Assembly (NCBI GenBank): GCA_038745855.1
Contig: JBCDLC010000002.1
Location: forward strand, 1-64,000
From: UBA5336 sp038745855
Lineage (GTDB): Bacteria; Pseudomonadota; Alphaproteobacteria; Caulobacterales; Hyphomonadaceae
Direction: 5' to 3'
Length of the DNA stretch: 64,000 nucleotides
A program made the translations under genes and the position numbers. Positions 35,833-45,969 of the stretch are shown piece by piece (the first letter of the stretch is position 1; the number at the start of each line of letters is the position of its first letter). Below the pieces are notes generated by a model, which saw only the letters and a list, made by a program, of their open reading frames with translations, did no database searches and had not been told where the DNA came from.

Positions 35833-36376
35833 AGCGCTGACAGCCTTTGACGCCGTGGCGATCACGCTTGTGATCATCTCGGCTTTGATGGCTGTCGCGC
35901 GTGGATTTGTAAGGGAGCTCGCGACTCTGGGTGCGTTTATCGCCGCCCTCGCTGCGGCCTATTACACGCGGTCATTTCTCCGCAATCCGGTATCGGCTGT
36001 AATGCCCGACAATGCACCAAGTTGGACGGCCGATTTCATCCTCATCCTGTTCGCGTTCCTGGCCGTCTATATCGCAGTCGCCATGTTGGGCCACAGGGTT
36101 TCCGAGAATGTCCAAAGCGTTGAAGGCATTGGCGCGATCGACCGGCTAGCAGGTCTTGCGTTTGGATTGGCCCGCGGCGCCGTTGCGATTGTGTTTTTCG
36201 TGTACGTGCTGCAGCTGGGGATTGCACGCGACCAGATCCCCGAATGGATCGCAGACGCCAGAACATACCCTTACTTCGCGAACGCTGCCGACTATGTCCA
36301 CGAAAATGCCCCTCGAATCGCCGAGGACGTGAATGAGGCGGTGCCGCCTTCAACCCCGGAGTTATCGGGGAGTTAA
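35825..36376 (+). CDS. cvpA: CvpA family membrane protein
   Basis: The 183-residue inner-membrane protein has four hydrophobic segments beginning FDAVAITLVIISALMAVARG and RGFVRELATLGAFIAALAAAY, followed by FILILFAFLAVYI and GLAFGLARGAVAIVFFVYV. CvpA was first linked to colicin V production and lies before purF in many proteobacteria; more recent work connects it to envelope stress tolerance. It overlaps radA by eight bases and ends 33 bases before purF. A charged C-terminal tail of about 35 residues follows the last helix. Confidence 0.92.
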   Translation: MTEALTAFDAVAITLVIISALMAVARGFVRELATLGAFIAALAAAYYTRSFLRNPVSAVMPDNAPSWTADFILILFAFLAVYIAVAMLGHRVSENVQSVEGIGAIDRLAGLAFGLARGAVAIVFFVYVLQLGIARDQIPEWIADARTYPYFANAADYVHENAPRIAEDVNEAVPPSTPELSGS

Positions 36377-36409
36377 GCCCCACATTGGTCCGCTTAAGGA
36401 GTATGATCC

Positions 36410-37933
36410 ATGTCGAGACCCGAGCGATGGCGAGAGATGGACGCGTATCAACGCGAACGCCCGTTCTGGGAGTGCGACAGACCCAGAGAGGAATGCGGTG
36501 TCATCGCTGTGTTCAATCATCCAGAAGCCTCGGCACTGACCGCCCAGGGGCTGCAGGCCCTGCAGCACCGAGGTGAGGAAGCCTGCGGAATTGTCTCGTT
36601 CAGCGACGAGGGTCACCACTTCCACCAAGAGCGTCACAAGGGCCTTGTCGGCGATGCCTTCAAGTCCATTCCGTTCAAAGAGCGCCTTCCAGGCCGCATG
36701 TCGATCGGCCACAACCGCTACTCGACGAGCGGCGAAAAAACAGCCACGCGGAACATTCAGCCGATCTACGCCGACATCGCAACCGGCGGCTTTGCGGTCG
36801 CCCATAATGGCAACCTGAGCAATGCTTTGAGTCTGCGCGACAGCCTCGTCGACCAAGGGGCCATCTTCCAGTCGACCATGGATACTGAAGTCATCATGCA
36901 GTTGGCCGCCCAAAGCCCGCGCCGGACGCTGATCGACCGGTTCGTGGATGCGTTGAAATCAATCAAGGGCGGTTACGCGCTGGTCGGGCTGACAGAGGAC
37001 TACATTATCGGCGCGAGGGACCCAGTGGGATTGCGCCCCCTTGTCCTGGGAACACTCAATGGCGGCGAGACCAAGATCCTCGCGTCCGAAACCTGCGCCC
37101 TTGATATGGTCGGGGCAGAATTCGTCCGCGAAATCGAAGCCGGCGAGATTGTCGTCTTCAACCGCGACGGAAGCGAAGACCGTATTTTTCCCTTCCCCCG
37201 CATGACGGCCCGGCCCTGCGCCTTCGAATATGTCTATTTCTCCCGCCCGGACAGCGTTATCCAGGGACGGAGCGTCTATGAGGTGCGGGTCGAGATGGGC
37301 CGGCAACTTGCGTTGGAATCCGGCATTGAAGCAGATGTGGTGGTTCCGGTCCCGGATTCGGGCGTCCCAGCGGCCATCGGCTTTTCCGAACAGTCGGGAA
37401 CGCCCTACCAGCTCGGCATCATCCGCAGCCACTATGTTGGCCGAACCTTTATCGCCCCCACGCAGCTCCAGCGAGAGAGCTTTGTATCGTTGAAACATGC
37501 TCCGAACCGACCCGTACTGCGCGGTAAACGCGTTGTGCTTGTTGATGATTCCATCGTTCGCGGCACAACGTCCAAGAAGATTGTCGACATTGTTCGGCGC
37601 GCTGAAGCCAAGGAAATCCACTTCTGCTCTGCCAGTCCCAGGATTACGCACACCGATCACTACGGGATCGATATGGCCGACACGAAAGAGCTGTTCGCAG
37701 CGCGCTTCAGCCAGGCCGAAATGCGGCATCGGCTCGGCGTCGACAGTTTGCACTTCCTCTCTGTCGATGGGCTTTACCGGGCCATAGGCCATCCATCGCG
37801 GGACGAGACCTATCCCCAGATCTCCGACCACTGCTTCACGGGTGACTACCCAATCGAAAACCTTGATGAAGGCTACAAGCTCAGGAACCGAAGCGGAAAA
37901 GGCGACGGCGATCAGGGGTCGTTCCTCGACTGA
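36410..37933 (+). CDS. purF: Amidophosphoribosyltransferase
   Basis: PurF makes 5-phosphoribosylamine from PRPP and glutamine, the first committed step of purine synthesis. The 507-residue protein has a 28-residue propeptide ending before Cys29 in EECGVIAVF, the glutaminase nucleophile. HRGEEACGI and GHNRYSTSG are glutaminase-domain signatures. The phosphoribosyltransferase domain carries VVLVDDSIVRGTTSKKIV, the PRPP loop. The propeptide is a feature of the longer, processed PurF type. The gene lies after cvpA in a standard order and precedes a short-chain dehydrogenase gene. Confidence 0.98.
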   Translation: MSRPERWREMDAYQRERPFWECDRPREECGVIAVFNHPEASALTAQGLQALQHRGEEACGIVSFSDEGHHFHQERHKGLVGDAFKSIPFKERLPGRMSIGHNRYSTSGEKTATRNIQPIYADIATGGFAVAHNGNLSNALSLRDSLVDQGAIFQSTMDTEVIMQLAAQSPRRTLIDRFVDALKSIKGGYALVGLTEDYIIGARDPVGLRPLVLGTLNGGETKILASETCALDMVGAEFVREIEAGEIVVFNRDGSEDRIFPFPRMTARPCAFEYVYFSRPDSVIQGRSVYEVRVEMGRQLALESGIEADVVVPVPDSGVPAAIGFSEQSGTPYQLGIIRSHYVGRTFIAPTQLQRESFVSLKHAPNRPVLRGKRVVLVDDSIVRGTTSKKIVDIVRRAEAKEIHFCSASPRITHTDHYGIDMADTKELFAARFSQAEMRHRLGVDSLHFLSVDGLYRAIGHPSRDETYPQISDHCFTGDYPIENLDEGYKLRNRSGKGDGDQGSFLD

Positions 37934-37990
37934 CCACCGCTTCGCGAATTACGAGACATACCGCCGGAAAGGCGGGTGGAGGACATGACG

Positions 37991-38701
37991 ATGAACGATA
38001 CCAGGCTCAGCCTCGTAACCGGCGCCTCAAAGGGTATCGGTCGCGCCGCAGCGCTTGCGCTTGCAGAACGCGGCGACACGGTCATCGCTGTCGCCCGCAG
38101 CCAGAAAGCCCTCGAGACCCTCGATGACGAGATCAGCGAAAAGGGCGGTAAAACAGTGCTCGTCCCGATGGATGTCAAGGACACCAAGGGAATTGATGCT
38201 CTCGGCGGTATCCTCAATGAGCGCTTCGGCCGTCTGGACGCATTGCTCGCCAATGCCGGCATTCTTGGCACGCTCGGCCCCCTACAAACCGTGCGGCCTC
38301 GCAGCTTTGAGGAAACGATTGAGGTCAATCTCACCGCAAATTGGCGTCTCATCCGGTCGCTCGACCCGCTCCTTCGCAAGGGCCATGATCCAAGAGCTGT
38401 ATTCGTGACGTCGGGTGTCGTACCCAGGCCGCGCGCGTTCTGGGGACCTTATCAGGCATCCAAGGCTGGATTGGAGGCGCTGGTCGCAGCCTGGGCTGAC
38501 GAGAACGAGAAAAGCCCGTTGAGGATCAACCTTTTTGACCCCGGCGCCACCGCCACCACAATGCGCGCAGACGCCATGCCCGGCGAAGATCCATCGACCC
38601 TGCCCCAACCGCATGAAGTCGCTGTGGAAATGGTTGCGCTGACTGCAGCATCTGAGACACGCCATGGTGCAAGAATTGTCTACGGACATCAAAATTCCTG
38701 A
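37991..38701 (+). CDS. Short-chain dehydrogenase/reductase
   Basis: The 236-residue SDR has a cofactor motif TGASKGIG, the NAGILG strand, the catalytic Ser in FVTSGVV and the YQASK catalytic Tyr-Lys pair. The start at 37991 (MNDTRL) is chosen because a GGAGG site lies eight bases upstream; two earlier in-frame starts are too close to it. The family includes YciK-like enzymes found next to purF in alphaproteobacteria. The substrate is unknown. Confidence 0.9.
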   Translation: MNDTRLSLVTGASKGIGRAAALALAERGDTVIAVARSQKALETLDDEISEKGGKTVLVPMDVKDTKGIDALGGILNERFGRLDALLANAGILGTLGPLQTVRPRSFEETIEVNLTANWRLIRSLDPLLRKGHDPRAVFVTSGVVPRPRAFWGPYQASKAGLEALVAAWADENEKSPLRINLFDPGATATTMRADAMPGEDPSTLPQPHEVAVEMVALTAASETRHGARIVYGHQNS

Positions 38702-38733
38702 ACAAATCCCAACATCGAGCATAAGTTCGCACC

Positions 38734-41568
38734 ATGGACGGTGATGCGCCCCTCTCACCAATCGATGCACCGCCAGCGCCACCAGCGCCCGGCGCATGGA
38801 AGATCGCGAACATTATTGACGGACGTGCTCTGCGGACGCGGCTGTCTGCGGTGGCCGAGACCCATCGCGGCAATCCAGATGAACAGCGTAGTCGGGCTCT
38901 CGACCTTCTCCATGGCGCCCTCTTTCGAGGCCGGATGATTGCCCAAGAACGTTTCGAGCAAGGCGCAGACGGCCTTGATACCGCGCGGCTGCTCGCTGCC
39001 GTGCAGGACGAAGTCATCAGCGCCCTCTACGACTATATCACCGATTACGTCTACTTGGCGGGCAACCCGACTGATGCCGAACGCATCGCCATTGGGGCTA
39101 CCGGTGGATATGGACGCGGCGTTCTTGCGCCCTCATCCGATATTGACCTTCTCGTTCTCACACCGAGCAGAAAGAACGCCCACGCCGAAAGCGTCGTCGA
39201 GTATATGCTTTACGCCCTATGGGACATTGGTCTGAAAGTCGGCCATGCCTTCCGAACGGTAGATGAGTGCGTCAGGCTAGCGCGGGAAGATGTCACGATC
39301 CAGACGTCCCTGCTCGACGTCCGCTTCCTTTGCGGTGAAGAGCCACTTTTTGAAACCTTGAAACGCCGGTTTGCTGATGAGTGTGTGAAGGGGCGTGAGG
39401 CTTCTTTCATAGCGGACAAACTCGCTGAACGTGATGTCCGCCACGCGCGCCAGGGCGATAGCCGGTATGTGGTCGAGCCGAATGTGAAAGAGGGCAAGGG
39501 CGCGCTGCGGGATCTGCAAACGCTGTACTGGATCCTAAAGTTCATAAACGGCGGTGAAACACTCGAAGAAGTGATGGCGTGGAATGAGTTCACCCGCCAG
39601 GATGACCGCCGTTACATCCGAGCTGCCCGGTTCCTCTGGACAGTCCGATGCCATCTCCACTTCGTGACAGGCAGACCTGAAGAGCGTCTCAGCTTCGACC
39701 TGCAGCCGGAAATTGCCGCGCGGATGGGGTATGAATCCTTGGGAGCACTCCGCGGGGTGGAACGCTTCATGAAGCACTATTTCCGGGTTGCGAGAGATGT
39801 CGGAAATCTCACGCGGATCCTTTGCGCGAAATTGGAAGCCGATCAGAAGAAACATCCGGAGGGAATTCGCCGGTTCCTGCCACGCTCAAGCCCAAAACCC
39901 CTGGGCGATGAAGGGTTCGTGGTCGATGCGGGGCGGCTTTCGATCGATAGTGCGGACCGGTTTGTGAAAAATCCAGCCCTCATGGTGAAGCTCTTCCCTG
40001 AGGCGGCGCGATCGGAAATCGACATCCATCCCGATGCGCTTTGGGCGGTGCAACACAATCTGCAGCGGATTGATCCACGCGTGCAGCGGCGTGCAGATGT
40101 GCGGGACGCCTTCTTCAACGCGCTCCTTGGTGGAGATCAACCCGCTCGCACCCTCCGCCGGATGAATGAGGCCGATATTCTCGGACGCGTGGTGCCGGAA
40201 TTCGGTGCGATCGTCGCGCAGACGCAGTTCAACATGTACCACGCCTATACGGTTGATGAGCACACACTGAGAGCTGTTCAGACCGTTTCAGACATTGAGC
40301 ATAACCGTTTCGAGCGCCACGGATTACCGTCAGCCGTCTTCAAGGACATCATCCACCGCCGCGCGCTTTACTTGGCCATGTTGCTTCACGACACCGGCAA
40401 AGGGCTGGGCGATCAGCAAGTGGCGGGGCAGAAAACCTCGCGGCGCGCATCTCGGCGGCTTGGTTTAAGTCCTGCAGAAATCGATCTCGTGGGTTGGTTG
40501 GTCCGCCACCATCTTTTGATGAGTGATACTGCGCAAAGACGGGACATTTCCGATCCGCGGACTGTATCGACCTTTGCCAAAGAGGTCGGTGATCTAGAGC
40601 GACTGCGGCTTCTATACATACTTACTGTCGCGGATATCTGTGCGGTCGGCCCCAACGTTTGGAACGCCTATAAAGGCCAATTGCTGTCTGATCTCTACCA
40701 CAACACCGCTGCTGCCTTGCGCGGAGGACGGACAGATGAGCGATCGGTGCTCTCCGTCCTGGAGAGCCGCGCACAGGAGCGCAGATCCTGTCTCGCCGAT
40801 GCGAAACCGTTTATTCCTGATCCGATGCCCGGCATGGAGCCGGCGTACTGGGCGGGTTTCGATTATGACGACCTCATATGGCATGCCGAGATGCTTGAGC
40901 GCGGTGACGATCCTGCGGTGGCTTGGCGACAAGTTGGCGAGGGCCAAGACATTGAGGTTCTTGTATCCTGCGAAGACAGGATTGGTCTCTTCGCAGATAT
41001 CGTCGGCACGCTGGTGCATGGCGGGGCCTCAGTAGCATCGGCCCAAGTCTTCACTAATCCTGACGGGCGGATCATCGATGTTTTCGTCTTGCAGTCTCAA
41101 GACGGCAACGTATTCGCAGGTGGAGAAGCCAGCCGCATAAACCGCCTGATGGGCGATCTATCGAAAGCACTTGTCGATGGCTGTCCCGAACGCGACCTTG
41201 CCCTCCGGAACTCCAAACGCGAGGCTGCATTTATCGTCGAACCGGTTGTCCAGGTCCGGAACGATTTGTCCGAGGATTTCACCGTAATCGAAATCATTGC
41301 TCGTGATCAGCAGGGGCTTCTCTACGATGTTGCCCAAATCCTTGCTGATCTAAATGTGCCGATCCATTCGGCCCATGTGGGCAGCTACGGCGAACGGGTT
41401 TTCGACAGCTTCTACGTTTGTCGGCGAGACGGGGAGAAAATCACCGATGGATCAGACATAGCCGATCTCCGCGAGACCATTCTGAAAGTTTTGGGTCGGG
41501 CCGACCCTGGCGCGCCGAAAACGCCCGCGAAAACCCTACGCCAGGCACGTGCGGCAGATAGCTTCTGA
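38734..41568 (+). CDS. glnD: [Protein-PII] uridylyltransferase / uridylyl-removing enzyme
   Basis: GlnD senses glutamine and adds or removes UMP on PII proteins, setting nitrogen status. The 944-residue protein has a nucleotidyltransferase domain with GGYGRGVLAPSSDIDLLVL (metal-binding DxD), a helical linker, an HD hydrolase domain with LAMLLHDTGKG and VRHHLLMSD, and two C-terminal ACT domains (VSCEDRIGLFADIVG and IARDQQGLLYDVAQI) for glutamine binding. Its order with murJ and trpS is conserved in alphaproteobacteria. It could influence the C-N hydrolysing gene set at 57 kb through PII and NtrC, which is inference. Confidence 0.97.
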   Translation: MDGDAPLSPIDAPPAPPAPGAWKIANIIDGRALRTRLSAVAETHRGNPDEQRSRALDLLHGALFRGRMIAQERFEQGADGLDTARLLAAVQDEVISALYDYITDYVYLAGNPTDAERIAIGATGGYGRGVLAPSSDIDLLVLTPSRKNAHAESVVEYMLYALWDIGLKVGHAFRTVDECVRLAREDVTIQTSLLDVRFLCGEEPLFETLKRRFADECVKGREASFIADKLAERDVRHARQGDSRYVVEPNVKEGKGALRDLQTLYWILKFINGGETLEEVMAWNEFTRQDDRRYIRAARFLWTVRCHLHFVTGRPEERLSFDLQPEIAARMGYESLGALRGVERFMKHYFRVARDVGNLTRILCAKLEADQKKHPEGIRRFLPRSSPKPLGDEGFVVDAGRLSIDSADRFVKNPALMVKLFPEAARSEIDIHPDALWAVQHNLQRIDPRVQRRADVRDAFFNALLGGDQPARTLRRMNEADILGRVVPEFGAIVAQTQFNMYHAYTVDEHTLRAVQTVSDIEHNRFERHGLPSAVFKDIIHRRALYLAMLLHDTGKGLGDQQVAGQKTSRRASRRLGLSPAEIDLVGWLVRHHLLMSDTAQRRDISDPRTVSTFAKEVGDLERLRLLYILTVADICAVGPNVWNAYKGQLLSDLYHNTAAALRGGRTDERSVLSVLESRAQERRSCLADAKPFIPDPMPGMEPAYWAGFDYDDLIWHAEMLERGDDPAVAWRQVGEGQDIEVLVSCEDRIGLFADIVGTLVHGGASVASAQVFTNPDGRIIDVFVLQSQDGNVFAGGEASRINRLMGDLSKALVDGCPERDLALRNSKREAAFIVEPVVQVRNDLSEDFTVIEIIARDQQGLLYDVAQILADLNVPIHSAHVGSYGERVFDSFYVCRRDGEKITDGSDIADLRETILKVLGRADPGAPKTPAKTLRQARAADSF

Positions 41569-41584
41569 TGGTCTGGACCGCTGG

Positions 41585-43144
41585 ATGAGTCTCGTCCGGA
41601 ACACCGCTGTTCAGGCCTCCCTAACCCTGGTGAGCCGCATTCTTGGTTTCGGGCGGGACATTCTGCTCGCTGCGAAGATCGGAGCCGGGCCGATCGGTGA
41701 TGCGTTTTTTGCGGCACTGATGTTTCCTAACCTTTTCCGGCGTTTTTTCGCCGAAGGCGCCTTTGCCCAAGCCTTTGTGCCAACCTACGCCAGGACCCTC
41801 GAAGCTGATGGGCCGGAAGCGGCCGCCGAGGTTGCTGCAGAGGCTATGCGCGTTCTCTTTGCGGCGACCGCAGCGATCGTGATCTTTGCCCAGATCGCCA
41901 TGCCTTGGATCATGATTGCCTTCAATGGCGCCTATCTGGATCAGCCGGATATATTCGGCCTGTCCGTGATCCTCACACAGATCACTATGCCTTATCTCGC
42001 ATGTATGGCGCTGGCTGCGCTCTATGCGGGCGTGTTGAATTCAGCCGGCAAGTTCGCCCTTTCGGCGGGGGCACCCACGCTCCTGAACATCTGCCTGATC
42101 GGTGCTGCCCTGCTTGGCACGGACGCCAGGAATACAGCCCAATATGCAGCCATTGCTATATCCGTTGCGGGGGCGCTTCAGGCCCTGCTTCTGGCATGGG
42201 GTGTCCGGCGCCAAGGGGTGCAATTGTCTTTGCTCGCATGGCCGCGCGTGACGCCGAACGTCAAGAAGGTGATCGGCTTAGCGATCCCAGGCGCGATTGC
42301 CGCATCAGGTATGCAAATCAACATACTGATCAGCCAGGTGCTAGCAGGGTTCGAAGAGGGCGCCCGTTCCTGGCTGCAGTATGCTGACAGGCTCTATCAG
42401 CTGCCGCTTGGCCTCGTTGGGGTCGCTGTTGGAGTGGCAATACTGCCGCGCCTGTCGCGCAGCGTCCGTGCCGATGACCAAACATCGAGCCGACGGACGC
42501 TAGATGATGGTATCGGCTTGGCCATGGCCTTCACCCTCCCTGCTGCGATAGCCCTGCTCATCATTCCGACCCTGCTACTCGAAGCGCTGTTCGCTAGGGG
42601 CGCATTTACTCTCGATGACGCCTCACAATCATCGACCGCGCTCGTTCATTTTGCTTGGGGGGTACCGGCGTTTGTTCTGATAAAAGTCCTCTCGCCAGCC
42701 TTCTTCGCTCGAGAAGATACACGAACACCGATGCGATATTCCCTCATCAGCGTCGCTATCAATACCGGGTTCGGCGCGACACTCTTTTTTTGGCTCAAGG
42801 GCCAAGGCCTCCCAGGCTTTCCCGGCCTTGCCATTGCGACCAGTACGGCAGCATGGATCAATGTCACCATGATGCTGGGGACCCTTCATGCCCGCGACTG
42901 GTATCGACCTGGCCGCCGTTTGATCGATCGCCTGACCCGCTGCGCGCTGGCCAGCGCGACCTTATCGGCGGTGTTGCTTTCTGCCCGCTTCGATCTCGCG
43001 GGTATCCTCGATTGGCTCCCACGCACATCGCTCGCCCAGGTCTTGACCATCGTCGCAACCGGGGGCGTCGCCTACGCCATTGCTGCGCTCCTTTTCGGCG
43101 CAATCCGTCCGAGCGAGCTGAAAGCGCTGGCGCGTCGCAACTGA
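41585..43144 (+). CDS. murJ: Lipid II flippase MurJ (MviN)
   Basis: The 519-residue MOP-superfamily protein with about 14 membrane helices flips the peptidoglycan precursor lipid II to the periplasmic face. The family N-terminus is clear: LVSRILGFGRDILLAAKIG and FRRFFAEGAFAQAFVPTY, which contains the functional Arg and the cavity residues. LLIPTLLLEALFARGAF is a later hallmark. The start at 41585 (MSLVRNTAVQ) is preferred over an upstream GTG within the glnD gene. It follows glnD by 16 bases and precedes trpS. Confidence 0.95.
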   Translation: MSLVRNTAVQASLTLVSRILGFGRDILLAAKIGAGPIGDAFFAALMFPNLFRRFFAEGAFAQAFVPTYARTLEADGPEAAAEVAAEAMRVLFAATAAIVIFAQIAMPWIMIAFNGAYLDQPDIFGLSVILTQITMPYLACMALAALYAGVLNSAGKFALSAGAPTLLNICLIGAALLGTDARNTAQYAAIAISVAGALQALLLAWGVRRQGVQLSLLAWPRVTPNVKKVIGLAIPGAIAASGMQINILISQVLAGFEEGARSWLQYADRLYQLPLGLVGVAVGVAILPRLSRSVRADDQTSSRRTLDDGIGLAMAFTLPAAIALLIIPTLLLEALFARGAFTLDDASQSSTALVHFAWGVPAFVLIKVLSPAFFAREDTRTPMRYSLISVAINTGFGATLFFWLKGQGLPGFPGLAIATSTAAWINVTMMLGTLHARDWYRPGRRLIDRLTRCALASATLSAVLLSARFDLAGILDWLPRTSLAQVLTIVATGGVAYAIAALLFGAIRPSELKALARRN

Positions 43145-43161
43145 CGCGGTAAAAGCGCTTG

Positions 43162-44211
43162 ATGACTGATGAAATGCCCGCCTACTCCGGCCCCGACAGG
43201 GTCTTCTCCGGTGTTCAGCCCTCGGGACGGCTGCACCTTGGGAATTACCTTGGCGCCATCAAGAAGTTCGTCGCGATGCAGCACGAGATGGACTGCATTT
43301 TCTGTGTGGTCGACCTGCACGCCATCACCCAACCTATGGATGTTTGGGGAGGGCCAGAAGCGCTTGCATTCGGCACCCGAGAGATCGCTGCTGCATACCT
43401 GGCCAGTGGTATAGACCCTGCGAAAGCGATCGTCTTTGCCCAGTCCAGTGTCGCTGCTCACACTGAGCTGGCCTGGTTTTTCAACTGTGTCGCCCGTGTG
43501 GGCTGGCTCGAACGCATGACGCAATTCAAGGACAAGGCGGGAAAAGACCGTGAGCGTGTCTCAGTCGGCCTATTTGACTATCCCGTCCTGCAAGCGGCAG
43601 ACATCCTGCTTTACAAGGGCACGCACGTGCCTGTTGGAGATGACCAGCGACAACATCTGGAGTTGAGCCGGGACATTGCAGATCGCTTTAATCGCGACTT
43701 CAACCGACCCGACTTGTTTCCGCTGCCCATCGCCCTGAGCGAAGGGCCTGGTGCCCGGATCATGAGTCTGAAGGATGGTACGAAGAAGATGTCCAAGTCG
43801 GACCCATCCGATCTCTCGCGCATCAATCTCCTCGACGATGCAGATACGATCGCGAAGAAGTTCAAGAAGGCAAAGACCGATCCGGAGCCAATTCCGGGGA
43901 ACACAGAGGGCCTCGAAAACCGACCAGAGGTCGAGAACCTCGTGGGTATCTATTCAATTTTCTCAGACAGCTCAGTCGAGAAGGTTCTCGCCGAATACGA
44001 AGGCAAGGGCTTCGGTGTCTTCAAGCCGGCGCTGGCAGAGCTTGCTGTGGAACACCTCGCGCCAATCACATCCGAGATGCGCCGCTTTGTGAACGATCCT
44101 GCCGAAGTCGACAGAGTGCTGGCGAATGGTGGCGAACGCGCCAACGAAATTGCAACTCAAGTGATTTCGGACGTTCGCGATATCATTGGGTTCTGGAAGC
44201 CCGATGCTTAA
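43162..44211 (+). CDS. trpS: Tryptophanyl-tRNA synthetase
   Basis: The 349-residue class Ic synthetase charges tRNA-Trp. The HIGH-equivalent motif is PSGRLHLGNYLGA, and KKMSKSDPSD is the KMSKS loop. QAADILLYKGTHVPVGDDQ forms the active site around the substrate. ATG at 43162 is used; a TTG one codon upstream is unlikely. The start lies 17 bases after murJ in a conserved order. Confidence 0.97.
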   Translation: MTDEMPAYSGPDRVFSGVQPSGRLHLGNYLGAIKKFVAMQHEMDCIFCVVDLHAITQPMDVWGGPEALAFGTREIAAAYLASGIDPAKAIVFAQSSVAAHTELAWFFNCVARVGWLERMTQFKDKAGKDRERVSVGLFDYPVLQAADILLYKGTHVPVGDDQRQHLELSRDIADRFNRDFNRPDLFPLPIALSEGPGARIMSLKDGTKKMSKSDPSDLSRINLLDDADTIAKKFKKAKTDPEPIPGNTEGLENRPEVENLVGIYSIFSDSSVEKVLAEYEGKGFGVFKPALAELAVEHLAPITSEMRRFVNDPAEVDRVLANGGERANEIATQVISDVRDIIGFWKPDA

Positions 44212-44242
44212 CCGCTGCTGCAAAACCTATCTGCAGTTTCAC

Positions 44243-44731
44243 ATGCACCAACTCAGACCTGCCTTGATGTCCTTTGCCATGCTGGCAGCCGCCGCCTGCG
44301 GAGGAGGCAGCGAATCGGCTGGGGTCGATCCCGCGGCGGACGTAGCCGCCGACCAGGTTTCAGTGACCGTCGATGCTGCATACATTCGACAACCGGCCGC
44401 CGGCCGGGACGTCACGTCCGGCGGCGCGACGCTTTTGGCAGAAACCGAGGATCTCATCCTTGTCGGTGCATCAAGCCCAATAGCCGAGAGCATCGAATTA
44501 CACTCGATGAAACGCGTCGACGGTATGATGCGTATGGACCAGATTGACTCTGTGCCCCTGCCTGCTGGCGTTCCGGTGAGCCTCAAGGGCGGCGGCGATC
44601 ACTTCATGCTTTTTGGCGTCAAGGACCTGTCGCCCGATACGCCAGTTCCTTTGAAGCTGGTTCTGGAGACAGGCGACGGATCAACAATTGAGGTCGACGT
44701 CCAAGCTGACGTTCAATCTCTTGGTGAATAA
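44243..44731 (+). CDS. Periplasmic copper chaperone PCu(A)C-type lipoprotein
   Basis: The 162-residue product has a signal ending in the lipobox AAAC (MSFAMLAAAACGGGS) and then a PCu(A)C domain. The copper site follows the H-M-M-H-M pattern: ELHSMKRVDGMMRM for the first His and Met residues and GGDHFMLFGV for the second His and Met. Such proteins deliver Cu(I) to cytochrome oxidase CuA sites. Starts at 44204 or 44243 are both possible; the second gives a signal of normal length. It lies immediately after trpS. Confidence 0.87.
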   Translation: MHQLRPALMSFAMLAAAACGGGSESAGVDPAADVAADQVSVTVDAAYIRQPAAGRDVTSGGATLLAETEDLILVGASSPIAESIELHSMKRVDGMMRMDQIDSVPLPAGVPVSLKGGGDHFMLFGVKDLSPDTPVPLKLVLETGDGSTIEVDVQADVQSLGE

Positions 44732-44833
44732 CACCACCGACAGGTGTAATTCTTGCTGAAATTTTAAAGATGCCCAGTTGCGGGATCTCAACTATCTGCG
44801 CACTTAGAAGAGGCCGCAAGAAAGCTCTCCCGC

Positions 44834-45889
44834 ATGCTCAAGAACCACAACCGCGCCGACCATCCTTATTTCCGAGAAGGACCTGTCGTCACCGTTCTGG
44901 GCGATGAAGAGATGAACATACAAGACGCCATGCCCCATCCTTTGATGGAAGCATCCCGGCGGGTTTGGCAGAAAAGCAAAGGTCTCGTGAAGCTTGGGCT
45001 CTTTGCAGCTTTTGCAGCATCCTATCCTGGCTGGATGATCTCGAGCAGCACGATCGACGACGCAGCGGTCGAAATCGATGCGGACAATTGGGCGTCTCAT
45101 GAAGCTGGTGTCGCTTTGACGCTTATCGCGCGGGAGATCAGCGGACCGGGCTGGAGTGCCGACAAACCAGGATGGCATCCGGTGCAACATCTGACAGCTC
45201 AACCCGCTTGGCAGATGTCCTTGAGCTACAGCCTGGCAGACATGACCCAATTGTCAGCGGCCATTGCTCAACACAACGGCGAGCCGGACACCGATCTGGC
45301 CGCAGCGAGCCGTCTTCTAAGGCCTGTGACAGGCGAAGTAATGACGCCTCGCCTCATTGCCGCGGCAGAGGCGCTGGCGAGTTACGATAGTCGGGTTGCC
45401 AATGGCGTCGCCACAGATATTGGAACCAGTGATCAGATTATAGAACTGCTCGGCCTATTCGTCGGCTGGGCGGAGGACTCATCCCGGGAACTCTCAGATC
45501 AGATCGCCCTCGGTGCAGCGCTCCCCGCTAGCAAGGCGGACATCCGCGCGTTTTACGATGCCCGCGCGCGCGCCCACGTCGCAGCGAACATGATCAATGC
45601 ATTGCTCCAACAGGATCAACAACTGGACCTAACGGCGTCGATCCGGGCGCAGGTTCGGGAAGCCAAGACCAAGTGGCGGCGGATTGCGCAGCAGTCGCCG
45701 ATGATTGTCTCCAATCAAAGCGGTAACAATCCACTCCTCCCTAATCACCTGGCAGCGATGGCTTGGCACCTCGACAGGGCTGAAGCCGCGACCACCCTCT
45801 TGGCAGAAATGCTAGAGGGTACGCGAGAAGGCGATCTCAGCATCGCTGCCGCTGACGATTTGGTTCTGACACCAACATCTGCGCCGTAA
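44834..45889 (+). CDS. Membrane-anchored protein resembling DUF2333
   Basis: The 351-residue protein has one hydrophobic segment near the N-terminus (GLVKLGLFAAFAASYPGWMIS, about residues 50-70) and a soluble, mostly helical remainder. The blocks GWHPVQHLTAQPAWQMSLSYSLADM and DTDLAAASRLLRP recall DUF2333 proteins, in which a single anchor is followed by a periplasmic helical domain; this match is from memory and only moderate. The function is unknown. It stands between the copper chaperone and Fe-S genes on the same strand. Confidence 0.68.
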   Translation: MLKNHNRADHPYFREGPVVTVLGDEEMNIQDAMPHPLMEASRRVWQKSKGLVKLGLFAAFAASYPGWMISSSTIDDAAVEIDADNWASHEAGVALTLIAREISGPGWSADKPGWHPVQHLTAQPAWQMSLSYSLADMTQLSAAIAQHNGEPDTDLAAASRLLRPVTGEVMTPRLIAAAEALASYDSRVANGVATDIGTSDQIIELLGLFVGWAEDSSRELSDQIALGAALPASKADIRAFYDARARAHVAANMINALLQQDQQLDLTASIRAQVREAKTKWRRIAQQSPMIVSNQSGNNPLLPNHLAAMAWHLDRAEAATTLLAEMLEGTREGDLSIAAADDLVLTPTSAP

Positions 45890-45969
45890 TCCCCCAGAAC
45901 CAGGGGCACACATTGAAATCTGAATGAAAGCGGCCACATCTGCGCTATCCGCATGAAGGGGCTTCCGCA